Part shown: positions 21,841 through 33,800 of the stretch, one piece after another
Position numbering within the stretch: position 1 is the stretch's first letter
Layout of the letters: every line of letters starts with the position of its first letter
Assembly: GCF_016802725.1 (NCBI RefSeq)
Contig: NC_052672.1
Span: forward strand, 4,895,249-4,959,248
Direction: 5' to 3'
Length of the DNA stretch: 64,000 bases
Origin: Solenopsis invicta
Lineage: Eukaryota > Arthropoda > Insecta > Hymenoptera > Formicidae
Program-made: the position numbers and the translations under genes
The notes under the pieces: model-generated
What the model was told of the DNA's origin: nothing
The model's database searches: none
What the model saw: only the letters and a program-made list of their open reading frames with translations

Positions 21841-24800
21841 CTGCAATTTTAATTTCAAATATTGATGAAAACGCAGATCATCTCATAAATTTTTACTAAT
21901 TTTTATCTTTTTACACTTTTTACATATTCTTTATCATTCTATGTTCAATTTATAGTACCTCGGAAAGGAGAGGAAAAACAACACCGGACAAAGCGACGCT
22001 TCGCGGATGTTTGAGCTCCTGCGAACTTCTAGGTCTCTGTTTTTCCTCGCAAGGTCTATGATCGGCCATTGAAGTGATAGGCACGTCCGGTTTGCTGTTT
22101 CTCCTCTTTTCCCGTGAATTGAAATCCCTGCTGGCTCTATCCCGATCTCTGCCTTCCCTATCCCGTTCTCGTTCCCTGACGACTTCTCTGTCCCTCTCGC
22201 GACCATCGCGTATCTCCTTCGACTCTCTGAGCGTAGACTCTCGGCTGGAGTCACGATAGTCTCGCTCATCTCGTTTTTCTCGCGTGTCCACCGGTGGCGG
22301 AGGCGCAGCTTCGTGTGGTCGAGGCTACAAAAGAGAAAGAGAAAATAAGAAAAAAAAACAGAGATAAATTTGAATGCAAAATATTACACAATTGATTATT
22401 GACAACGTACAGGCGCATGTTTCGCTTGGCCATCGCGTAACGAATCCCTGGACTCGCTTCTGTAATGATTAAGCGTCGAGTCCTTTGGTGGTGATCGCGA
22501 GGCGCCGTTCGCGTGTGGCTTATTCGGTTGGCTGTGATTGGAGGATCTGTGGTTCGTGTGTGTTAGAGTCAGGGATGCGGGCTGCTCATCCAGTGGCAGC
22601 ATAGGTACCACGGATCCTTTGACCCCATGCGGGCCTTTCACCGTCATTATCCATGGCTCGTCCATGTCGCTGTCTTGCTTGGATTCCTCCCTGAACACCG
22701 TGTAATGCAGTGTGTTACAATTTAGTACCGCGCTCGGATGGTGGCCTATTATACTGCGCGATTGATAAACGACCTCGAACTGGTTCTCCTTATTCTTGCA
22801 CGTTCGAGATATAAATTTATTACGGAATTAACGATAGAAAAAAGCAAGATCTTCAGTGTACGTAACGTACGAAAATAACAAGCGATGGCTTTTACTTTCG
22901 CAAGAAGCGTGACAGAAACGCCAATGGAGATACTCACGAGTCCGAATTCTCGCTCTCGGTCTCCGACTCCTCGCTGCGCTGCGATTTCCACTTTTTGTAC
23001 CTGTCGATCAGGTCGATCAGGTACGAGTTCTTCTTTGCCTTCCTGATAAACTGGAACTTGAGCAATTCCTTCGCCGTCGGCCTCTGCACAGACACGAACA
23101 CAACAATCAATAAATGAAAATTGACCATGTTTCTTATAAATAAAAAAGTTTTTATTTGTTGTACTAATCTTCAGGATTAAGAAAGTTACTTTGAAAAACA
23201 GTTTTTTCTCTCTCTCAAAAAGTAACTGGCTACCGTTACAAGTTACTGACGTTGAGAAGTAATTCGTTACAGTTACAGTTACTCAAAAGTAACGAGCAGT
23301 TACTTTTCGATTACTTTTCTATTCATTTCTTGTAATATTCTAATGCATTGCTATTTTAAATATTAGACTCTCATATTTCTAACATTACTAAATTAGTTTA
23401 TTAATATTGGAACATGTTTTCATATTTAGAGATACTGTTTAAAGGGGCTTTCTAGCAAGAGACACAAATCGACACAGATTTTGTTCGTCATTCTGTCTGT
23501 TTAAAATTCAGTGAGAAACAAAGATAAAATTACTGTGTTGATTTGTGCCACTTACTAGAAAATCACCTGTAAGGTATCTCTAAATGTATAAGGAGCCAAT
23601 CAGCGTGGTGCTGAGCGCACACGGATGTGGCTTCTACGTGACTTTTCTTGGTGAATAATGTTGGAACGGTTTCTGGTAACTTTGCACCGAGGATGCGTTT
23701 AATACACGGCATTGTCTAATGCAGTGTACTATACTTACTCATTAACAATAAGCGGTTATTAAATTGACAAATAAGTTCGAAATATATAAAACAATTAGAA
23801 AAGTAACTATTAATCTAGTTACTAGTCATTAAAAAAATGTAATTAATAATAAGTTAAGTTATAGTTACAGAGGAAAAAAAATAACAAAGTGTGTTATTTA
23901 TCTTTCGACAAATTCGGAACGTTTATCAAAGAATAATTTGGATATGGGGAGGAGACTTCGGACCACATTCATCTCATTTCTCCATTTAACTGTCGGTTCT
24001 CACACTCTGCACTGAAGAGAATCCAATATCCGGATCGAAACGTATGCGATTGTAATCATATGTCTAATGTAATTTGTAAATTTATTATACACGACTAACT
24101 ACGGCAGCTCTTGGAGGTATTAAAATTTATATATACTATATTTTTGATTCATTCATCAGAGCCATACTTTTGCTATTATTTTTAATTAAACAAAGTTAAA
24201 TTACGGTTACTAAAAAAATAACTCTAATTTTCTATTGTTACTGTTCACATTACTTTTTCCGTAATTATTATTGAGACATTGAATAATTCGACAACACAAG
24301 ATATATTATTTTCGAAGATACGAAATGCAATAATCAATTAATAACGCGAAATGGCAGGCATGAATATAACGGTACACTCACGTTTTCGGGATCCTTGTTG
24401 AGACAGGCCTCGACGAACTCCTTGAATTGCTTCGTATAATTCCCGGTCAACTGCGGCGGATTATTCTTGGGTATTAGAAAGAGGACTCTCATGGGATGCA
24501 GCTCACTATTAGGTGGCTCTCCTTTCGCGAGCTCAATCGCCGTGATGCCCAAGGACCAAATGTCAGCCTGTGAGACAAGCATTCGCGGAGTTACCACTTG
24601 CCAGATGAAGCGTTAACAAAACGCTAATGAAAACGTGACTGTGCCACTTTGAAGATAATTTCCAAAGAAGCGAAGAGAGAAAAGATGAAGAGAAATGGAA
24701 AAGAGAAATAAAAAAAGAAAAATGAGCGAAAATGACGAGTTTTATTTAAAAAAACTATCTAATAAAGAATTGAAGAGATTTCTACAAAAATCAAATTAAA

Positions 24801-27800
24801 AAAAAAAAATCTAGTTCGTGACGCCAAATTATGCTAGTAATAGCGTTATATCGTGAACAATTTTGTTTTGGCAAAAATTAAACAGAAAATGAGAAATATA
24901 AATATAAATAGATAAATATAAAATTTTCGCAATATTCAAATAAATTTAGAAATTTTTAAGTTTTTTTTAAAATAAAATCTCAATACTGCCACAATACTTT
25001 ATTATACTTGAGATGTTACACACAGTAGGAATTTTGTTATTTACATTTTAATGAAAAATTGTAATATTGTAGCTATTTTTTGATATATTTGGTAGCTGAA
25101 GTGCAAAACAGGTAAAATAAATAGCCTAGGTTTTGATAATTTGTAATAATCATAATACTGTTAGAATTAAATTAATAGGCTTTCCTTTTCGCTTTTGTTT
25201 GTAAGTTAGATAAACAAAGTTTTACAAAATGCCTAGTTTCCTAAATCATACCGACGTTGCTTATGGTTGTTTCTTTTTACAGCATTCGAGAAGAAAAGAA
25301 TATGGAAAGAATATGAAACAAGTTAGTGTAGAATGGTAAAGAACCATTGCAATTTTGACAGCCTATGGTAAAAAAATTTTAAATGCATTTCCTAAATTAC
25401 ACCACTTGTAGGTTTATCAAAATTCCTTATTTTTAATAATTATAATAATGCGAAAGTTATGAAAAATTACGTAAAAAACGGAAAATATTGTACTGCATTA
25501 TAATGTTAAGAATTTAAAAATATTCTTTATAATTTCTGAGTTATAAATCTTTATACAAAACGTGATGCGATCTCGACAACCTCGCCCTAAAAAGATGTTC
25601 CTTTATTCAGAATATTTTATAAGATTTTTTTAAATAAAAAGTAAAAAAATTATTACTTTATACTTTAAATATTTTCTTTTTTACTCTTATTATTATTAAT
25701 GTTATAAAGAAAAGAAAATGTAAAATATTGTTAGGACCGAGCGAGGATGCGTGGTATCCGCTAAGAAGATCGCCTTAACGTTGCGTCTGAGAGACAGTTG
25801 ACGAGTCGAGTTGGATCAGTCGTGTTTTCTCCTTTTCGTTGTACCGTGTATAGAAAAAGTTATTAAAGTTTAAAAAAGTTCTGTGTTTCCTTTCTTGTGC
25901 GAACGTCAAGAGTGTTTGCCGGACGAAATATTTTAGAGCTTCGTCCGGGATAAGACGAGTGAAGCGAGCTTTTTTCGGGTACGAACAGACATGAGGAGAA
26001 GAGCAGCGAATTATGGCTTTCACGCATACTCCTCGAAAAGGGATGTGCACGCGTTCGTCGGGGAATATGTCGAGCGTTCACTGGAGAGTGTTGATCGACC
26101 AACAAGAGAAGACGAGCGCAGAGACGCTCCTCCGTACAGCAATGGGAGCAAATGGAGAAGAAGTGTGTGCCCAACAGCAGCAGCAGCAGCAGCAGCAACA
26201 GAAGCTCGCAACGATGCTTCGTGAGGAGGAGCTCTTTCATCTCAACGAGAGGATTATCCAGCTAAGTCTCCCCAATAATATGTCTTCTTCCACGTCGGAG
26301 AATTCTGCGTCGGAGAGTCCACATCGTAATTCGTTATTCGTATCGAGTACGACGCGTTGTATCCGTTTTGCATTTGCACTTCAGGAGCTTGTTCGGAATT
26401 TGAGGGGCGCAAAGATTTTCGTGGGGAGAACGCGCTTTTGATAAAAGAAAACGGAAGAGTTCTTATCAAGCACATTTTTCGCCTTTATCTTATTTTATTA
26501 TTTGGAAACGTTTTGGTTGAAACATGGCGTATCGTTTTCTTTTAAAATTCTCAGTTTGTTGAGTCGTAATTTAGGGGAGAGTTTCGGTTTTAATTTTAGA
26601 ATTTTTTCGTTTCAACGTTTTTTCGTTTTAAGATTTCTTCTCAGGGGAAAAAGGATATGGTCTGAAGTTCCCTCAATCTTTTCTGGGGGGCATTGGATTG
26701 GGATTGCTGCGGACGACGCTTGGTAACCTGAGACAGGAGCTCGTGATAGAGCAGGAAGTCATCGTGTTTCTCTGAGAGTCCTTGCCTTAGAAGACAGGTT
26801 TGAAGGACTGTTCTTTCCTCGAGACTGAGAGAGATTATCATCATTTCTGTTTGTTGCAAATAAGAGAAAGTCTTAGACTCGTCATTGGGCAAGGAAACTG
26901 TTACTTTTGGAAACTTTTCTGTTTCAAGTGGCGTAGAGGGGAGAAAACGTATCTGGACCCGAATAGTTCGAGATTTTCTCTTGTATAATTTTGATGAGAA
27001 AAAAAGAATGCTGTTTCGTTCTTTGATTTTCGGATTAAAAACAATTCAAGAAGCAAGTGGGTTCTCTGTTTCGTGTTTAATGTAAACTTCCGGAGAAAAA
27101 AGAGATTTTAAATCGATTAAGAAGACCGTTTCGACTACGGTTTTTTTTACCATGGTTTCTTTCGTGAGCTGCCGACGTTGGGCAAATGCCGAGACGAGGA
27201 CTCGAAGAGTCCTTCGGGATGTTGAGTCTACGAAAGCCTCCCCCTCTCCCACCTGAAGACTTCATGGCTAACGTCAACAGCGAAGAGATTTTCAGCGCGA
27301 AGAAAGAAAGAGCGGACTTGGAAAAAGAAGAGTAGAGCTGCACTAAAATTTCGTCGGGTTCAAGAGGTCTGTAGCTCGGTAACTTGTGAGGGATTTCCAA
27401 GGTAGAACAAGAAGTCACGCCGGAAACCCTGAAGACGACACGAAGCTGGCAGAAGGCAGCAAGTATTTTCTCCGTTAGATTGTTGGAACGACAATCTTGA
27501 AGAGCGGGGGAGTAGTGTTACGACCGAGTGAGGATGCGCTCGGCGTGGTTCCTCGTACATGCTAAGAAGAAGAAAATCGTCTTGACATTGCGTCTGAGAG
27601 ACAGTTGACGAGTTGAGTTGGATCAGTCGCGTTTGACAGATGTGTTTTCTCATTCTCGTAGTGCTGCGTGTAGAAAAAGAATGATTAAAGTTCGTGTTTA
27701 AAAGAGTTCTGTGTTTTCTTTCTCGTGCGCGAACGTCGCGAGTGAGAGTGTTTGCCAGGCGTAACAATATTATAAGAGAAATAGGTATTAGATATAATAT

Positions 27801-30800
27801 ATTCGCAAGAACAAAACAGGTTCAGAGATTTTTATTTTCTTCTTTTAAATAGATCCCCAAATATTAACTAAAGCGAACTTTGTTTTACATATTATACAGG
27901 GTGTTCGATAATGGTTGTCCCCACGTTTTACCATAGGAGCATGATTTACCGACGGAAATATATTTCTAACATATTATATTAGAAATTACAAATGCGTGCT
28001 CCTATGGTAAAATGCTGGGACAACTATTATCGAACACTCTGTATATCTGGAGAAAAATTACCACATTTATATACAACGAACAGTTTGGGAAAGATGGGAA
28101 ATTTTTTGCTTCTTGAAAGTTAGCTTTTTGAACTTGATTGGTTTTTATAAAATACCCTTCAATTTTATTTTGCGCAAATGACAATAATGTATATTCAGAA
28201 ATGATTTCGGAAACAAACACGGATATTTTCATATGTAAGATACGCATGTATATTTGATAAACCCAATTTACAACAATATGCGAATACATATCGCAGTATA
28301 TGAAGAAATTTAATTAATATAGTTACCTTCGAATCGTAAGCAGACTGTTTGATGACTTCGGGTGCCATCCAGAATGGCGTGCCGACGAAAGTATTTCGTT
28401 TACTGGTGGTGTTCGTCAACTGACCGGCTACACCGAAGTCGGCCAACTTGACGTCGCCCATTTCGCTCAACAAAACATTCGCCGCTACAAGATTGATGAA
28501 AATTAGTCCATGCACAAATAAAACAGTATACTGTTAATTATGCATTAATTAATTTTGTCAAGTACCATCAACAATTGGACAATTTAAAGTAATTTAAAGC
28601 AGAAGAAGCGTCCAATTCGGATCAATCGTAAGAGAGTCATTTTTCACCATGACAAAGTAAAAGTACATATTGCAAAACAGACTTTACGTAAACTAAAAGA
28701 TGAACTGAAATGAGATATATCACCGTATTCTCCCAATATCGCATCAAGAGACGCGGTAGTGTCTTGCGCCAAGTAAACGTACAGTGAGAGACTGCATTTG
28801 GATTATTACTTGCATCGATCATTATAAAACAATTTGAACGGAAAAAAAATCGTATGTTAGGAGAAACCGTCGAAAACTATATTTCTTCTTTCTTCAACAC
28901 AAAATTTAGATCGTTTATTATGATCGAGGCATCCATATACTACCAAAACGTTAGGAAAAAATAGCAAACCATGGCAATTACATCATTAATTAATAAAAAA
29001 ATTTTACATACGAATTACTGTTTGAATTTTAATAATAAATCGGTACAAATTTTTGCACTTATTCAATACTTGCCACTCCGGAGGCCAAAATCAGCTCATT
29101 TACGCAGCCTCTATATTGTTTCTGTATTTGTTTTGCTACGTTGATTATATCAGATTGCAAAAGTCTTGGCTCTTTTGCATTGCTTTTATTATAGCGTATC
29201 AATACTGGTGGATATTACGAAAATTGATATATTGGAAAAGTGATCAAGAACTGTCTATAACAAAGTGTTGGTTCGATTTGAATTATTTATAGCGCTACCT
29301 TGTGTCAGGGAAAATAAATCTTAAAAAAAAATATTCGTTTGTGTTCAATTTGCAAAATTTCCAATGTTTTGTTATATCTATCGTTTTTGTCCTTTTCCAA
29401 AACTCCTACATTATTACCGCATGCAAATATCCTTTTTTTTAAATTCATCTTTGCTTATACAACATAACATAAAAAATAACTTACATGGCATCAACTCTTT
29501 TTTTAAATAGACATCTCTTGAAGTCACTTTTCCATATAATTCGTCGTAATATCAACCAATGTTGCCATGCTAAGACTTGTGCACTCACTTACTAATATTT
29601 GCCAATTGCGTTTTGTTTTCTTTTAGCTGTTTAACTTTTCTTACGATCTCTCATTCATTATTATTTTTCCTATACGTTACCTTGTATTGCTATTACTAAT
29701 TTGCTACACTCTCATTTGTAATTCTCTCATTTTATCTTTATACAATATATTTATACGTGATTTTTATAGTATCAAAAGTCTAAAGCTTTAAAAATTACGC
29801 TTAAGCATTGCGCTAATCCTCATCTATTAAGGTGCATCTTGCTTATCTCTAATTTACTTTACGTTAACTCATTTTTGTTTTGTTGTTGCAATTCAATAGT
29901 CATTATTATTATTATTATTATTTTGCATTGTAATTAGTACAGTTATTCATGCGGATATTACATGAAGCATTGATCAGTATGATATTTGGTGTCTCGCTAA
30001 ATCGATCGGATAGCGCGATATCTTTTCTCCGATATCTCTGTTAAAGTACCAACAAACACCTCTCGCGCCTTATCGAGTAGACGTACCTTTAATATCGCGA
30101 TGGAGCTTACGCTCGCTGTGCAGATAATCCAGCCCTTTGAGCACTTCGCGTAATATCACGGCGATGTGCATCTCCTCGAAGCTACCGGCCTTCATCAAGT
30201 CCAGGGCCGAGCCGCCACCCAGATACTCCATGATGATCCACAGCTTCGTACCCTGTCGAGCGAAACGAGTACGAATGAGATTGAGAACCGTCGGCGTAAA
30301 ACGCGTAACAGACGTGAACGCCTCAGACACAAAAGTGCACGGGCAACAGGAACAGAGAGAATAACAACGGGCAATAAAATTCAACCAATCAGAAGCTGCA
30401 GAAAGTATCGGAACGTGGAACGGGCAATGGGAATACAATTTCTAACGCGAATAGATTTCCGTTTCCTATTGCCTGTGTCCGACCGGTTATAGTGATTTAA
30501 AATTGCTGAAAACTGTCGTTTGTAGTCATATGGGATAGTTTCTAATTATACATACTCTCTGTGTTATTAAATTTTAAATATTGTTGTTACTGGCCAAATC
30601 GGACCCAGTTAGAGAGATCCGACAAACTTTTGAGAAAGTTTGTAGTATTGCACAATTGTATTGTAGTCGGTTATTTACGGAATACTGCCGAGTTCTGATT
30701 GGACGGCTCTTATCGCCATTGTGAATTATTTCTTATTCCTTATTCCCCCGTTTCCCATTCCTATTGTCTGTGCTTTTCATTATGCAATAGGCTTAACACT

Positions 30801-33800
30801 CCGGCGCAGCAATAAGGATCCCGAGCGGCCGCCAATTGAACGAAAATAGATCATTTCGACGAACGCTCGCTAATCATACCCGGGCCTTGAGACGTAATTA
30901 AGGGAAACACGTGCCGGAAGTGTTAGCCGGCTTCTGCCTCGCTGCCGACATTTCTAAGAAAATTTCAACGATCTGCGCGCGGAGCAGCATCTCGAGTTGC
31001 GTTAAGGGAAGACATTTTAACGATTTGCGTGATTCCGCGGGAAGGATGGATTTTTATTTATATACCACGTACTTCCCCCCTCCCCCCCATCATTCGCGAA
31101 AGGCGACGTATCGCGTGACCGTGTATTATTATATCGTCCAAGTCGTGAGGGATCAACCGTGAAGTGGCGATACGAAGCGGGCAACATCCTCGCCACGGGG
31201 GGATGAGACCGACCTTTTCCTCAACGACGGACAGCGATATGATTAATCTCGCGGTGTTGTTCGCGGTAATGAAGATTTATCGTACCCCCTTCGAACAGCC
31301 GTAAATTACCGTCTAATGCGGGCCCGTTAAGGAAAAACGTGCGCCCGCCGTTTCCTGCGCCGGCCTATTAATTTTCCACGAGCGCAATGCGCTCGTTGCT
31401 CCAAGGCAACGCGCGTCATCGCCGACCGGATCTCCTCCTCTCCTTTAGCGGTAATTATATCCGACATCGATGACCAATCACTGTGCGACTTATCGGATAA
31501 ATTACACAGCGCGCGTTAATAGTGGTGTAGTGGGTACTAGCGAGTAAGGACGATAAAACCGATGAGTTATCGCGCGTTAATAAACAGCGCGGCCCGAGCC
31601 ATAGTGATCTGCGCTAGGATACTGGAAGATTTACGCCCTTCGCCCCCAATCGATTATAAAGAAATAATTAATTGATCCCCTCCCTGCTTTCCCTTCCCCC
31701 CCTCCCTTGCGAGGAGTCACTCGGCCGACCCTCGGAGGTGCGCCGCTGGCCGCGGCCTTGCAATTACACGTCACCGTGTATGCTATACGCAGCTCTTCTC
31801 GTCGTCGGGTGTCGTCGAGCGAACGTGTACGCATCGTGAAAAACAAAACGTCAATCGCGTCGCGTCAGGGAGATTTTACGAACGATTGTATAAGTTGAAC
31901 TTCCGCTGAATGTACGACATTATCTACTAGTGAATCGAAATCTCGCGATAGATATGAGGTATCAGACGTTTCGAGATAAACCCGAATAAAAATGGGTCTA
32001 GCCGATCCGATCTAGTAGCTAGACAATACTGGTTGAGTAAGTTTTCTAACTCATTACTGGTTAGTATGGTTTACTTATTCGTAATTTTGTACTTTTGTAA
32101 AAACGCAACTGCCGTTTTATCGTCTCATTTTAATACCAAAGAGGACTAGCTAAACGACAGGACATTGCCTCGTGCGAAAGCACTGTTAGATTCTTCATAA
32201 CCATCTCCCTTTACGGGATCTCTCTTTCTCTCTCTCTCTGTCTCTCTTCTGGTAAGAGACTCTTCATAAGTCTTGGCTCCGGCTTTCGTTCGACGTTCAT
32301 GCAGTTGACGCACGCTGTCGTTTTATGGCGAATAATTTTCGTAGTTTAAGCGGGTCGATCGTGCCGGACTACGAGGGCATTCGCCAGGACGACGGCGAGC
32401 GTTGGCTGCCCATAAAATTACACCATTTATCACCGTCGCACCGGTCAGGAGGCTTGCTCGAAGCGCACCCCGCTTTTTCTCCTCCAGATCCTCTCAAGAT
32501 AGGTGGTTGTCGAGAGACGGTTTGTTCAACTCGACTTCGCGCCAGCCACTTTTGCCGTGGATTTCTACGCGAATGGAGGGTCATCCCTCCTTCCTCCTTC
32601 GAGAGGACGCGTGAGACGAATGTCAGGCGATCGAGAGCGCTATCAGAGATATCGATTTCAAGATAATCGTGAATCGGACCCGAAGAAGTACGGAGATAAG
32701 AAGAAAGTAAATTCCAGGTTAATCTGTAATCGGCAGACTGGGGAATTAACGAGCCTCGCTAGAACAGATTGTTGGGCAGATCATGATCGAGAGCCGTCAA
32801 GTTGATTGGAATGCGTTCGACTGCGTAATTTCTTGTTCTCCTTCTCCTTTCATTCTCCGATTCGAAAGAGAAATTAAAATATAATCGCACGCGGGCGCAT
32901 CTCGCGCGTGTATTTTTACACGCAAGTGTTTTTATCGCGGAAGAGACGAAAATTTTAAGGAGTCACTTTACGTAACGAGTTGCGAGTCCTCGCGTTGCAA
33001 AAGATCTATTATTAGTCGGCCAATTTCCTAATGGTCCGGATCTCTCGTTCGATACGAGCCAAGAATAGACTCGCCCCTCTCGCGTAGTCAATGATTACTT
33101 TTCGCTCCCCTTCCACCTTACCCTCGTCACAGTTCGCGGCAATTATGGTTAATTGACGGAGTCCGGTAATCGGTTGCTTTCACTCTCGGCGAGTGACGAC
33201 AGAGGCGCATAATTTCAGCTTTGAGGAGAGAAGATTCGGATATAATAAATCATCATAATAGAATGCAATAATAACCGTAATTCAAGCACAATAATAATCG
33301 AAAATCGCGACCTTTTGTCGAAACTAAACGACTTTGGATTATTTTGTATTCATTTTTAATAAAACTTTGGACATTACTTTTGTAGGTGTACTTTGTGCGT
33401 TTAGAAACAAACGCACTTGATATAATTGAGAAAAAAAAACCAAACACAATGTACAATTAAAACCCCTATAAATTGTAGGATTTCAAATGTCTGATGCGCC
33501 CACCGGAAAAAGAAGTGGCTAATCGCGCAGATGCAGTTAAGCCGATTTACTCGCGAGCACGGGTGCAAGTTGCAATTTATTCGGCATTTATTTAATTCGG
33601 CGTTTTAGTTATACGAACGCGTGACGCGGAAGAGCGCGAATCCGAAGGGACGGAGCACGGTAAAGCGAAGATTAATTCCGTCGCGTCGTCCGTCAATGCC
33701 AACGGCACTCCTGCCATTTTACGAAACGGAGGTACAAAAGGACATAGCGCTCCAAAAAGAGCAATGAGAAATCGATCAGCCCATTAATCACCCATACGCT

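Larger units (their letters stand above)
23180..24280. mobile_element. GTTACTT-rich transposon relic in GckIII intron 4
   Basis: Both ends of this block (23180-23320 and 23790-24270) are packed with AAAAGTAAC and GTTACTTTT motifs in both orientations, the look of subterminal repeats recognised by a DNA transposase (hAT elements often have these). A separate palindromic MITE sits within (23426-23583), and a hammerhead-like core at 24012. Boundaries are approximate. Confidence 0.5.
25729..27766 (+). mobile_element. Non-autonomous LTR retrotransposon, antisense in GckIII intron 3
   Basis: Two related LTRs (25729-25930 and 27516-27766) enclose 1.6 kb. Both begin TGTTA; the 3' LTR ends GCGTAACA. 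ATAT flanks both sides (25725-25728, 27767-27770), a 4-bp target duplication. A polypurine tract AGAGCGGGGGAGTAG abuts the 3' LTR. After the 5' LTR comes TTCGTCCGGGAT, a leader phrase resembling BEL/Pao primer-binding regions. I see no reverse transcriptase or integrase. One plus-strand frame (26013-26441) contains a (CAG)n-coded Gln run. Lies in opposite sense to the host gene. Confidence 0.8.

Noticed and set aside
26013..26441. 142-codon plus frame with Gln run
   Set aside because: It lies within the LTR element; the Gln run is a CAG microsatellite. I could not support it as a functional Gag.
29053..29292. 79-codon hydrophobic plus frame
   Set aside because: AT-rich intronic sequence just after the mariner relic; hydrophobicity follows from T-rich codons.
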